This document shows, one piece after another, positions 16,719-24,708 of a stretch of DNA of 25,646 nucleotides. The position numbers and the translations under genes were made by a program. Where the stretch lies: contig JABABO010000403.1 in NCBI GenBank assembly GCA_014238195.1, positions 1 to 25,646 on the forward strand. Reading direction: 5' to 3'. Position 1 is the first letter of the stretch. The number at the start of each line of letters is the position of its first letter. This stretch comes from Kordiimonadaceae bacterium. GTDB lineage: Bacteria > Pseudomonadota > Alphaproteobacteria > Sphingomonadales > Kordiimonadaceae. The notes under the pieces were generated by a model. That model made no database searches. It saw nothing but the letters and a program-made list of their open reading frames with translations, and had not been told where the DNA came from.

Positions 16719-17396
16719 ATGAACTTTAAAGACTTTGCCATGTCCCGTAAAAGCGCCCGTGGCTTTTTAGATAAACCAATTCCAAAAGACCTTGTGGATG
16801 AAATCATTGAGGCCGCCAAATGGGCGCCGTCGTCCTACAACACACAGACATGGCACATTCATGCTGTGGCTGGGGATGTACTGGATAAAATCCGCGCAGG
16901 CAACACTGAAAACACCCTAGCTGGGAAGCCGCATAATCGGGATTTCCCCTACAAAGAAGACTATGAAGGCGAACACCGCCAGCGCCAAATTGCTGTTGCC
17001 ATTCAATTGTTTGACGTGATGGGCATCACAAGGGATGACAAAGAAAAACGCATGGACTGGATGCTGCGAGGGTTTCGCCAATTTGATGCCCCTGTTTCCT
17101 TAATTCTTACCTATAATAAATACCTAGAGCCTGCTGCGATTAGCCAATTTTGCCTTGGGTCGCTGGCATACGGTATTGTCCTAGCGGCTTGGGACCGTGG
17201 CATTGGCTGTGTCATCAACGGCCAAGGGATTATGCAGTCGGATGTGGTGCGCGAACATGCGGGCATTCCCGATGATGAAAGTATCTTGATCTGCATTGCG
17301 CTGGGCTATCCTGATGACAGCTTTCCCGCTAATCATGTGCGCTCGACCCGCGAGGACAACAAAAACTTTGTCACTTACCAAGGGTTTTCTGAGTAA
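16719..17396 (+). CDS. Nitroreductase family FMN-dependent oxidoreductase
   Basis: Cytoplasmic flavoprotein of 225 residues in the NfsB/PnbA-like nitroreductase family, which reduces nitro-aromatics, quinones or related compounds with NAD(P)H. FMN-binding features are visible: SRKSARGF near the N-terminus (phosphate-binding Arg), the APSSYNTQTW segment at about 36-45, and LAAWDRGIGCVINGQGIM with LICIALGYPDDSFP near the C-terminus. AAAGGAA at 16705-16711 supports the start. It lies between a terminator and a 187-base gap before the lipid operon, so it seems to be its own unit. The physiological substrate cannot be inferred. Similar proteins also include dehalogenases and enoate-acting enzymes, so nitro reduction itself is not assured. 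Confidence 0.88.
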   Translation: MNFKDFAMSRKSARGFLDKPIPKDLVDEIIEAAKWAPSSYNTQTWHIHAVAGDVLDKIRAGNTENTLAGKPHNRDFPYKEDYEGEHRQRQIAVAIQLFDVMGITRDDKEKRMDWMLRGFRQFDAPVSLILTYNKYLEPAAISQFCLGSLAYGIVLAAWDRGIGCVINGQGIMQSDVVREHAGIPDDESILICIALGYPDDSFPANHVRSTREDNKNFVTYQGFSE

Positions 17397-17500
17397 ACGA
17401 ATAGGGGTAGTCCTAGACAGAATAGGCTAAACCCTATGATAATAGCGGATTTTAGCGTTTTCCTATGGGCTATACACCCATGCTTAGACCATATTTAGGA

Positions 17501-17529
17501 TTGACATTCACCCCCTCAGCCTGCAAACA
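17501..17529 (+). promoter_or_regulatory. Possible promoter of the neutral-lipid operon
   Basis: A perfect TTGACA -35 hexamer (17501-17506) stands 78 bases before the first lipid gene, with a 17-base spacer to a poor -10 candidate (CAAACA, 17524-17529). The -35 is convincing but the -10 is weak, so the exact start of transcription is uncertain. No terminator-like structure or operator is clear in the 187-base gap. Confidence 0.3.
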
Positions 17530-17583
17530 AATTAGGGTTAACCGAGTAAATGTGTAAACGGCTACAGTCGGATGGGAATAGTT

Positions 17584-19215
17584 ATGAGAAAACTTGATGA
17601 TATTCTTGCAGAGATTGAAGAATCACCCGACGGCCCAGAGGTAGCAGCAATTTTTGATTTTGACGGCACCCTGATTGCGGGTTTCTCGGCAACACTCTTT
17701 TTAAAGGAACAAGTAAAGCGGGGTGATTTGTCAGCGCTAGAGCTATTAGAACTGACAACAGTGGTCAGTCAATATAGCGCTGGGTCACTTGGTTTTTCAG
17801 GACTAATGCTCGCCTCGTCTAAGATGATGAAGGGTGTAACCGAAGACAGCTACCGCGAATTTGGCGAAGGCCTGTATGAAAAAGAAATCGCCAAACGCAT
17901 TTACCCAGAATCACGTGCGATTGTCGAAGCCCATCTTGCAAAAGGCCATACTGTCGCAGTTGTTTCAGCCGCGACCCCTTATCAGGTGGAACCCGCGGCC
18001 TTCGATATGGGTATCAAGCACGTCCTGTGCAGCCATTATGAAGTTGAAAACGGTGAATTTACGGGGGAGATCATCAGACCACTTTGTTTTGGTGAAGGTA
18101 AAGTGATGGCCGCAGAAAAACTGGCCGATGAAACAGGCGCTGACCTTGATCTGAGCTTTTTCTATACGGACAGCTATGACGATATAGAACTGTTAGACCG
18201 AATTGGCCTGCCACGCCCACTCAATCCCAATAAAAAACTAATGGAAGTGTCTAAAAATCGCGGTTGGCCTGTTGCTAGTTTTTCAAGCCGAGGCCGTCCT
18301 GGTATTTTGGATTATGCCCGAACAATTGCTGCGACGGGGACTATGGTTGGTTCTTTCTTTGCAGGGCTACCGATTTGGGCGCTTACAGGGTCCCGTGCGG
18401 CTGCAAATAATTTTTCAACATCGATTTTTGCGGACATCAGTAGTGCACTTATTGGCTTAAAACTTGATGTAAACGGCGAGCATCACCTATGGGAAAAACG
18501 CCCCGCCGTTTTTATGATGAACCATCAAAGCAAAGCTGATGTTGTGATTATGGCAAGCCTTATTCGCCGCGACATCGTTGGTGTCGGCAAGCAAGAAATA
18601 AAAGACACCCCCTTCATTGGTAAAACAATGGAATTGGCAGGTACTGTCTTTATTGACCGCGCAAATGCTGCAAGTGCCATTGAAGCGATGGCACCGCTTG
18701 TTGATGTGATGCGCAATGAAGGCAAATCGGTGGTTATCGCCCCTGAAGGCACCCGCACTATAACACCAAAACTTGCGCCCTTCAAAAAAGGACCTTTCCA
18801 TATTGCCATCCAAGCGGGTGTGCCTGTGGTGCCTGTGGTGATCCATAATGCGATCGATGTCGCCCCTAAAGGGGAATTTGTCTTTAGACCAGCAACAGTG
18901 AAAGTTGATGTTTTACCCCCAGTTGATACAACAAACTGGTCTGCTGAAACCATTGATGACCATGTTGCGGAAGTGCGTGGCATGTACCTAGCAACACTTG
19001 GTCAAAGCGATGAGGAGCCTTCTAGGCCTGCAAAAAAGGCAGCCCAGAGCAAGTCCGATCAGAACAAGTCCGACCAGAACAAAGCGGCCAATAAAAAACC
19101 AACTAGAAAAAAAGCCCCTACTAAAAAAGCCCCTACTAAAAAAGCAGCGACGAAAAAGGGTCCCGTGAAAAAGGCAAAAAAAACCACCCGCGCAAAAAAG
19201 GGTGGTAATGAGTAA
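17584..19215 (+). CDS. HAD-family phosphatase / 1-acylglycerol-3-phosphate acyltransferase (PlsC) fusion
   Basis: Bifunctional protein of 543 residues. I start at ATG 17584 because GGGA (17574-17577) is well placed for it; ATG 17572 is the in-frame alternative. Domain 1 (about 18-230) is a SerB-like HAD-IB phosphatase with nucleophile motif DFDGTLI (Asp25, Asp27), VVSAATP as motif II, and FYTDSYDDIELLD as motif IV. Domain 2 (about 275-470) is PlsC-like: NHQSKAD gives the His314-X4-Asp319 catalytic pair, followed by FIDRANA and PEGTR (387-391). It would add the second acyl chain to lysophosphatidate at the membrane. The last 65 residues are a Lys/Ala/Pro-rich tail with repeated KKAPT. The same fusion is annotated in mycobacteria as PlsC (Rv2483c), next to PlsB2. 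The role of the HAD half is not established; phosphatidate or acyl-glycerol phosphate hydrolysis is one possibility. The stop overlaps the next gene. Confidence 0.88.
   Translation: MRKLDDILAEIEESPDGPEVAAIFDFDGTLIAGFSATLFLKEQVKRGDLSALELLELTTVVSQYSAGSLGFSGLMLASSKMMKGVTEDSYREFGEGLYEKEIAKRIYPESRAIVEAHLAKGHTVAVVSAATPYQVEPAAFDMGIKHVLCSHYEVENGEFTGEIIRPLCFGEGKVMAAEKLADETGADLDLSFFYTDSYDDIELLDRIGLPRPLNPNKKLMEVSKNRGWPVASFSSRGRPGILDYARTIAATGTMVGSFFAGLPIWALTGSRAAANNFSTSIFADISSALIGLKLDVNGEHHLWEKRPAVFMMNHQSKADVVIMASLIRRDIVGVGKQEIKDTPFIGKTMELAGTVFIDRANAASAIEAMAPLVDVMRNEGKSVVIAPEGTRTITPKLAPFKKGPFHIAIQAGVPVVPVVIHNAIDVAPKGEFVFRPATVKVDVLPPVDTTNWSAETIDDHVAEVRGMYLATLGQSDEEPSRPAKKAAQSKSDQNKSDQNKAANKKPTRKKAPTKKAPTKKAATKKGPVKKAKKTTRAKKGGNE
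19108..19152 (+). repeat. 15-base tandem repeat in the PlsC tail (KKAPT units)
   Basis: AAAAAAGCCCCTACT is present at 19108-19122 and again exactly at 19123-19137, followed by a diverged third unit to 19152. It encodes KKAPT steps within the Lys-rich C-terminal tail. A shorter KSDQN duplication lies just upstream, around 19050-19080. Confidence 0.85.
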
Positions 19216-21604
19216 ATTTTCAGAAATTCCTGAACTCATCGAAGCGGCACCTGACCGCCCTATTCTTTTCATTTTGGAAACAAGAAATAAGTTCGAAGAA
19301 AAACTGCTCAACGAATGGCTAACACATGAAATCACTAAAAAGTCTAACAATAACACTATTTCAAGGGTTACGGTTCACATTCGCAGCTCAGCCCAGTCCA
19401 GCAAGCTAGAACCACTCCAAACAGCACTGGGAACACATGTTGATACGCTTGTGATTCCGCTTCGTGTCGCTTGGACATTGCCAGCCGATAAAACGAATAA
19501 GCCTTTTAACCTGCGGCATTTTCTGCCAGGGGATCCGCGTAATCCTGGTCAACTTCGCGCCCGAAGCATCCTAGCCAAGGACCCCTCTCGTATGCATCTT
19601 CTCGCAGGGGAAAGCGCCTCTATCAGTGATCTGCGCATCCGATTTGAACGCAAAACCACTGAGCAAGGGGAAAATAGTGTCGCGGATTTTGCCAATTTTG
19701 TCGCACGCCAAGCCACAATTGTCATGGACCTTGCAGAACGTAAATTACGTGGTAGCCGCTATAAAGTTCCGCGCTTCATTACTGAAAATTTGCTTGCAAG
19801 CCCAAAGTTTCAAAAGGCTGTTGCCGCCTTAGCACAAGAAGAAAATCGCACCGTTGCCGACATTATTGAAGAAGCAAAAGCCTATATGAAGGAAGTCATT
19901 TCGGTCCCGACACCTTTGTTTATTGACCTGAAAGCCCGCTTTGACCGCTATATTTTAACCCAAGGCTACGAGCCTGAAATGGTGATGTCTGAAAAGGACT
20001 TGGCCAAGCTTAAAAAGATCGTTCAAGAAAATCCAAGTCTGATCGTGTGGACCCACAAAACCTATCTGGATGGTTCGGTTGTTCCTGCTTTTTTATACAA
20101 GCATGATTTTCCCATCGCGCATATTTTTGGGGGTGTGAATATGGCATTTGCTGGCCTCGGCACCCTTATGCGGCGCTCGGGCGGAATATTTATCCGTCGC
20201 ACCTTTCAAGACAATCATGTTTATAAACTCGTGCTGCGGCACTATATCGGTTATTTGATGGAAAAACGTTTTCCTCTGCAATGGTCTTTTGAAGGCACAC
20301 GGTCGCGTGTTGGCAAGCTAATGCCACCGCGCTATGGGCTGTTGAAATATACCCTTGAAGGTGCTTGGGCAACCGATTCCACTGACATCAATATCATTCC
20401 CGTGTCCATCAGTTTTGACCAGATTGTCGATGTTGAAGAATATGCGACCGAACAAACAGGCCGCATCAAAAGCCCAGAAACTTTAAAATGGTTGCTAGGG
20501 TATATCAAAAGCCTCCGCAAGCCATCAGGCCGCATCTATGTTGATATAGGGGACCCTGTTGTTTTGGACGAAGCCCCACACCCAGATGACCGTTTGGCTT
20601 TATCCAAAATCGCCTTTAATGTCGCTGTAAACACCAATAAAGTCAGTCCCATAACATTGCCTTCTATGGTGTCTATGATTTTGCTGGGTGCGGCACCGCG
20701 TGCCCTAACCGTGCAAGAAATTGAAGATCAATCAAAGGGGTTGATTTTATGGGCGCTTGAGCGTGGTATCCGTGTCAGCAGTGACTTTGCCCCAAAAAAC
20801 AGCGATCACTTAAGCCAAATTACCGAGGTCTTAGTCGAAAACGGCTTGCTGATCCGCTACGATGAAGGCTCTAGTATTGTGTATGCCATTGCTCAGGACC
20901 AGCAGCCCATTGCAAGCTATTATCGCAATATGATTATTCACCATTATCTGCACAAAGCCATCATCGAAATGTCCTTAACACTGGCGGCAAAAACACCATC
21001 AGAGCAAAGCTCAACTGTCTTCTGGGACGAAGTTTTTCGCCTGCGTGATTATTTAAAATTTGAATTTTTCTATCCCCCTAAGGAAGATTTTAAAGCCGAA
21101 ATTGAAACCGAGCTGAGCCGTGTTGACACCCATTGGAGCGACAAAATCAACCGCGGTCATGATGGGATTGAAGACCTTCTTGATCAAATGCATCCTTGGG
21201 TTGCTCATGCGTCCCTATTGACATTTGTCGAAGCCTACACAGTTATTTTTGACTTGCTGGCCCGCAAAGGCAATGCCCAAGCACCCGATATCAAATCGAG
21301 CGTAAATTTAGCCCTAACAGAAGGGCGGCAAGCTTGGCTGCAACGACGCATTACCAGCGAGGCGTCCATCGGAAAAATTCTTTTTGAAAATGGCTATAAA
21401 CTTGCTGAAAATTTAGGGCTAACAGACGTTGCCAGCGAAAATATTTACGAAAAGCGCATCGAAAAACTAAATGAATTTAAAGAAATCGCCGCGCGTTTAA
21501 ACAGTATTCGCGCAGGCGCACTAGGCGCTATGATTGAAAACCCGATATTAAACCCAATCCCAGCACCCACATCACCCAAAAAACATGACAATAAAGTGGA
21601 TTAA
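19208..21604 (+). CDS. plsB: Glycerol-3-phosphate 1-O-acyltransferase
   Basis: Membrane-associated enzyme of 798 residues that adds the first acyl chain to glycerol-3-phosphate, close to the 807 residues of E. coli PlsB. All four acyltransferase blocks are visible. These are WTHKTYLDG with His283 and Asp288 (HX4D), GGIFIRRTF at 325-333 for glycerol-3-phosphate binding, FEGTRSRVGK at 361-370, and INIIPVSISFD at about 390-400. The N-terminal and C-terminal extensions of PlsB are also present. Initiation at ATG 19208, within the last eight bases of the upstream gene, is backed by AAGGGTGG just before it and suggests translational coupling; GTG 19202 is an alternative. The next gene's ATG follows the TAA stop directly. 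Use of acyl-ACP or acyl-CoA cannot be told from sequence. Its position with storage-lipid genes suggests a route dedicated to neutral lipid. Confidence 0.94.
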   Translation: MSKFSEIPELIEAAPDRPILFILETRNKFEEKLLNEWLTHEITKKSNNNTISRVTVHIRSSAQSSKLEPLQTALGTHVDTLVIPLRVAWTLPADKTNKPFNLRHFLPGDPRNPGQLRARSILAKDPSRMHLLAGESASISDLRIRFERKTTEQGENSVADFANFVARQATIVMDLAERKLRGSRYKVPRFITENLLASPKFQKAVAALAQEENRTVADIIEEAKAYMKEVISVPTPLFIDLKARFDRYILTQGYEPEMVMSEKDLAKLKKIVQENPSLIVWTHKTYLDGSVVPAFLYKHDFPIAHIFGGVNMAFAGLGTLMRRSGGIFIRRTFQDNHVYKLVLRHYIGYLMEKRFPLQWSFEGTRSRVGKLMPPRYGLLKYTLEGAWATDSTDINIIPVSISFDQIVDVEEYATEQTGRIKSPETLKWLLGYIKSLRKPSGRIYVDIGDPVVLDEAPHPDDRLALSKIAFNVAVNTNKVSPITLPSMVSMILLGAAPRALTVQEIEDQSKGLILWALERGIRVSSDFAPKNSDHLSQITEVLVENGLLIRYDEGSSIVYAIAQDQQPIASYYRNMIIHHYLHKAIIEMSLTLAAKTPSEQSSTVFWDEVFRLRDYLKFEFFYPPKEDFKAEIETELSRVDTHWSDKINRGHDGIEDLLDQMHPWVAHASLLTFVEAYTVIFDLLARKGNAQAPDIKSSVNLALTEGRQAWLQRRITSEASIGKILFENGYKLAENLGLTDVASENIYEKRIEKLNEFKEIAARLNSIRAGALGAMIENPILNPIPAPTSPKKHDNKVD

Positions 21605-23158
21605 ATGACCATGCAGCAACTCTCAGCCCAAGATGCACAGTTTTTATACTTACAAACCAGTAATAATCTAACACATGTGACGGGTATAGCACTTTATGAT
21701 CAGTCTACTGCACACGGCGGTAAAGTCCGCTTTAAAGATATTATCAAACACGTGGAAAGCCGCCTAGATACATCACCTGTATTCAAGCGCCGCTTAAAAC
21801 GATTACCCCTTGATTTTGATTTCCCTTACTGGATAGAAGATAATTTCTTTGATCTTGAGCATCATATTACTCATGTGCGTTTACCAGACCCAGGCGATTG
21901 GCGACAATTTTGTATTCATATTTCACGCTATCACAGCCGCCCTATGGATATGAATCGCCCTTTATGGGATATGTATGTAGTCGAAGGATTAGACGGCTTG
22001 CCTGATGTTCCCAAAGGCAGCTATGCTATCGTGACGCGCGTACATCATGCTGCTATTGATGGGGCTTCAGCGGCACACTTTTTTGCCGCGATTAGTGACT
22101 TGGACGCAAAAGGAACCCGCGCAATCCCAGCGCCAAAGACCCCTTACGAGTTAGGGAAAGACCCATCAAGCTATGAAACGATTCGCCGTGCGACGTTTAG
22201 CAATATGATGTCACCTGTGAAAATGGCTCAAACTATGCTGCGTTTTACACCAGCTTTGTGGGAAGGCCTACAAAAATCCTTAAAATCAGAAGACGGCAGC
22301 GCTAAAGTACCCTTTACACGCTTCAATCAAAATGTGTCGCCGCATAAAGTCTTTGATGCTGTGGGCTTTCAGCTTGATGATATGAAAAAAATTCGCGCTC
22401 TTGCTGAAGGCTCAACCCTTAATGATGTGGTTTTAGCTGTGTGCAGCGGTGCACTGCGCCTATATCTAGCGCATCACGGGGAATTACCAGACGATTCGTT
22501 AATTGCAGTTGCGCCCATAAACGCCCGTTCTAAAAAATCAGGCAATGCAGACAAGCCTGGTAATAATATCTCAGCTATGAATGTTGCCCTAGCAACCCAC
22601 TTAAAAAACCCTGTGTCTCGCTTACAAACTATACGGGATACAACACAGCAAACCAAGGCTGCTAAATCGGGCCTGTCTGCGCGGATGATGACCGATCTGT
22701 CAAAGCATATTCCAGGGGCGACGATGGCAGGGGTGGCGCGTGTTCTGGTTAATGGTCAGTTTGCACCTCAACTGTGTAATTTGTTCATATCAAACGTACC
22801 AGGCCCGCAAGTACCGCTTTATATGAATGGGGCCAAAACAATCACCCAATATGGCATGGCACCGCTTTCTGATGGGATGGGGCTTTTTATCGCCACACCG
22901 AGTTATAATGGCGAAATCACTTTTGGAATTACGTCCTGCCGTAATATTATGCCCGATGTACATTTCTTCCGTGAATGTTTGAAAGCGTCGTATGAGGAAC
23001 TATTTACTATTGCCGTTAAAACGGCTCAAAAATCTGCCTCGACGAAGAAACCCGCGAAAAAAACGCCTGTGAAAAAGACCCCTGTGAAAAAAGTGTCTGC
23101 GAAAAAAACGGCCCGAACACCCGCAAAACCTACCGCAAAACGCAAAACTACTTCATAA
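21605..23158 (+). CDS. Wax ester synthase / diacylglycerol acyltransferase (WS/DGAT)
   Basis: Makes triacylglycerol from diacylglycerol, or wax esters from fatty alcohols, using acyl-CoA, at the inner membrane where lipid droplets form. The 517-residue protein shows the whole family pattern: QLSAQDAQFLYLQT at the N-terminus, PLWDMYVVEGL, the active-site HHAAIDG at 147-153 (second His catalytic in the family), LNDVVLAVCSGALR, then NLFISNVPGP and the ITSCRNIMPD block near the C-terminus. The final 40 residues form a tail of KKTP-type repeats resembling the tail of the PlsC fusion upstream. Its ATG directly follows the plsB stop codon, so the two genes are surely co-transcribed. Substrate preference between wax and triacylglycerol cannot be decided; no fatty acyl-CoA reductase gene is in view, which slightly favours triacylglycerol. 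Confidence 0.94.
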   Translation: MTMQQLSAQDAQFLYLQTSNNLTHVTGIALYDQSTAHGGKVRFKDIIKHVESRLDTSPVFKRRLKRLPLDFDFPYWIEDNFFDLEHHITHVRLPDPGDWRQFCIHISRYHSRPMDMNRPLWDMYVVEGLDGLPDVPKGSYAIVTRVHHAAIDGASAAHFFAAISDLDAKGTRAIPAPKTPYELGKDPSSYETIRRATFSNMMSPVKMAQTMLRFTPALWEGLQKSLKSEDGSAKVPFTRFNQNVSPHKVFDAVGFQLDDMKKIRALAEGSTLNDVVLAVCSGALRLYLAHHGELPDDSLIAVAPINARSKKSGNADKPGNNISAMNVALATHLKNPVSRLQTIRDTTQQTKAAKSGLSARMMTDLSKHIPGATMAGVARVLVNGQFAPQLCNLFISNVPGPQVPLYMNGAKTITQYGMAPLSDGMGLFIATPSYNGEITFGITSCRNIMPDVHFFRECLKASYEELFTIAVKTAQKSASTKKPAKKTPVKKTPVKKVSAKKTARTPAKPTAKRKTTS

Positions 23159-23220
23159 AATGCTTAGTAAGTTAAAAATCATAATATTGATGAGCTTCTC
23201 TTCATCATGGAAAAAAGTAT

Positions 23221-23225
23221 AGGAG
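23221..23225 (+). promoter_or_regulatory. Ribosome binding site for a TTG start
   Basis: A strong AGGAG lies 7 bases before the TTG at 23233. The first in-frame ATG is 13 codons further in (23272) and has no comparable site in front of it. This spacing is the reason for placing the patatin start at TTG 23233. Confidence 0.75.
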
Positions 23226-23232
23226 TTTACAG

Positions 23233-24702
23233 TTGCCTTTTTCCCGATCATCAAAACTTGAAAAAGTTATGGACAATGCTGCCACTTATAAAGAATGGCG
23301 CGAAACCGCAAAACAATATGACCAATTAAAAGGCTTTGAACGCTGGCGCAGTAAAGAAGCCTCCGAACACTATGACTTTTCATCGATCCGTGAACGCCTT
23401 GAAGACTTATCTCGTTTACGGGAAAAAGGTGATAATGCAGGCCTGCTGTTTGCTTTGAACGAAGGAATACATGGCAATATGGGGGGCATGGGTAAGCAAG
23501 CCCTTTATTCAAAATCCCGCATTGGTACCAAACGCTTAATCGAAGCCTATATTTCTGAAATCGACGACTCTTTGCTATATCTTGCCAGCCCACAGGTTGA
23601 TGACATTAGTTTTGAAGAAAAACTTGATTTTTTTCGTCGTGCTCAGCACTGTTATGGTCGTAGCGCCTTGATGATGAGCGGATCTGGCACGCTGTTTTAC
23701 TTTCATATCGGTGTTGTGCGTGCGCTTCTAAAGGAGCACCTCGTACCCGGGGTTATTTCGGGGTCCAGCGGCGGCGGATTTATTGGTGCAGCACTTGCTA
23801 CCCATACGGATACGGAACTTGATGTTCTGTTGGCATCAGAAAATTTAGTGTTTGGCGAGGCTAAACGCAGCATTTTAGATTATCTGATGCCTATGCCTTT
23901 TAAATTGTTAGAAGTCGACGAAGTCAAACGGATTATGGCGACAATCATCCCTGATATGACCTTCCAAGAAGCTTATGCTAAAACAGGTCGCCATCTTAAT
24001 ATTTCAATCGCACCTGCGGAAAAACACCAAACATCGCGACTACTTAATGCAATCACATCACCAAATGCCTATATCCGTGAAGCTATTTTGGCCTCAGCCG
24101 CCGTGCCTGGCATTTATCCACCCGTTGCGCTTGCGGCAAAAGATAGCCAAGGAAAACGCCAACCTTATGTACCAGAACATAAATGGGTCGATGGTTCTGT
24201 CAGCGATGATTTACCCACCAAGCGTCTTGCGCGTTTGTATGGTGTTAACCATTATATTGTCAGCCAAACCAACCCCCACGTTATTCCGTTCATTACGGAT
24301 GCTAATCAAAAGCGCGATATCCTGTCGCTGTTTCAATCCGCTGGGATGAACACCACCCGCTACTGGGTAAACGCCAGTGCAAATGTTATGAAAAAGCCAC
24401 TGTCTTACATCCCGCCGCTACAAAAACTATCAACAATGATGCTTTCCATTATCAATCAGGATTATATTGGCGATATTAACATTGTACCGCCCTTCCGTTT
24501 TTATGACTTGCGCAAAATACTCTCCCATCTCACCGAAAAAGAAATTCAACAGCTTGTGAATGCTGGCGAACGCGCCACTTGGCCAAAAATTGACCAAATC
24601 CGAATACAAACACGGATTGGGCGTACCCTAGATACGATTTTACATGACTTTGAGGCCGAACATGTCGAGCATGTGAACGAGCACCGCAAACAGAAAGCAT
24701 AG
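23233..24702 (+). CDS. Patatin-like triacylglycerol lipase with DUF3336 N-terminal domain
   Basis: Serine lipase of 489 residues that probably hydrolyses stored triacylglycerol. The N-terminal 120 residues match the DUF3336 domain found in yeast Tgl3/Tgl4/Tgl5 and plant SDP1 lipases, including YKEWRETAKQYDQLKG, the LNEGIHGNMGGM stretch and the LYSKSRIGTKRLIEAYI segment. The patatin domain follows: an oxyanion-type MSGSGTLFYFHIGVVRAL, the nucleophile elbow SGSSGGG with Ser179, and the catalytic Asp320 in WVDGSVSDDLP, forming the Ser-Asp dyad. No signal peptide is present, so it is cytoplasmic, suited to intracellular lipid droplets. It starts with TTG, 74 bases after the acyltransferase gene, without a terminator between. 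The downstream lipase gene is 6 bases away. Phospholipase activity is an alternative, but DUF3336 favours neutral lipid. Confidence 0.9.
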   Translation: MPFSRSSKLEKVMDNAATYKEWRETAKQYDQLKGFERWRSKEASEHYDFSSIRERLEDLSRLREKGDNAGLLFALNEGIHGNMGGMGKQALYSKSRIGTKRLIEAYISEIDDSLLYLASPQVDDISFEEKLDFFRRAQHCYGRSALMMSGSGTLFYFHIGVVRALLKEHLVPGVISGSSGGGFIGAALATHTDTELDVLLASENLVFGEAKRSILDYLMPMPFKLLEVDEVKRIMATIIPDMTFQEAYAKTGRHLNISIAPAEKHQTSRLLNAITSPNAYIREAILASAAVPGIYPPVALAAKDSQGKRQPYVPEHKWVDGSVSDDLPTKRLARLYGVNHYIVSQTNPHVIPFITDANQKRDILSLFQSAGMNTTRYWVNASANVMKKPLSYIPPLQKLSTMMLSIINQDYIGDINIVPPFRFYDLRKILSHLTEKEIQQLVNAGERATWPKIDQIRIQTRIGRTLDTILHDFEAEHVEHVNEHRKQKA

Positions 24703-24708
24703 TGAAAA

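Noticed and set aside
18525..18983. A 152-codon open frame on the - strand within the HAD-PlsC gene
   Set aside because: It is the shadow of the conserved PlsC domain; no ribosome site or recognisable product is seen.
23188..23206. Small GATGA/TCATC inverted repeat before the patatin gene, as a terminator
   Set aside because: It has only five base pairs, an eight-base loop and no T run, and the flanking genes look like one operon.
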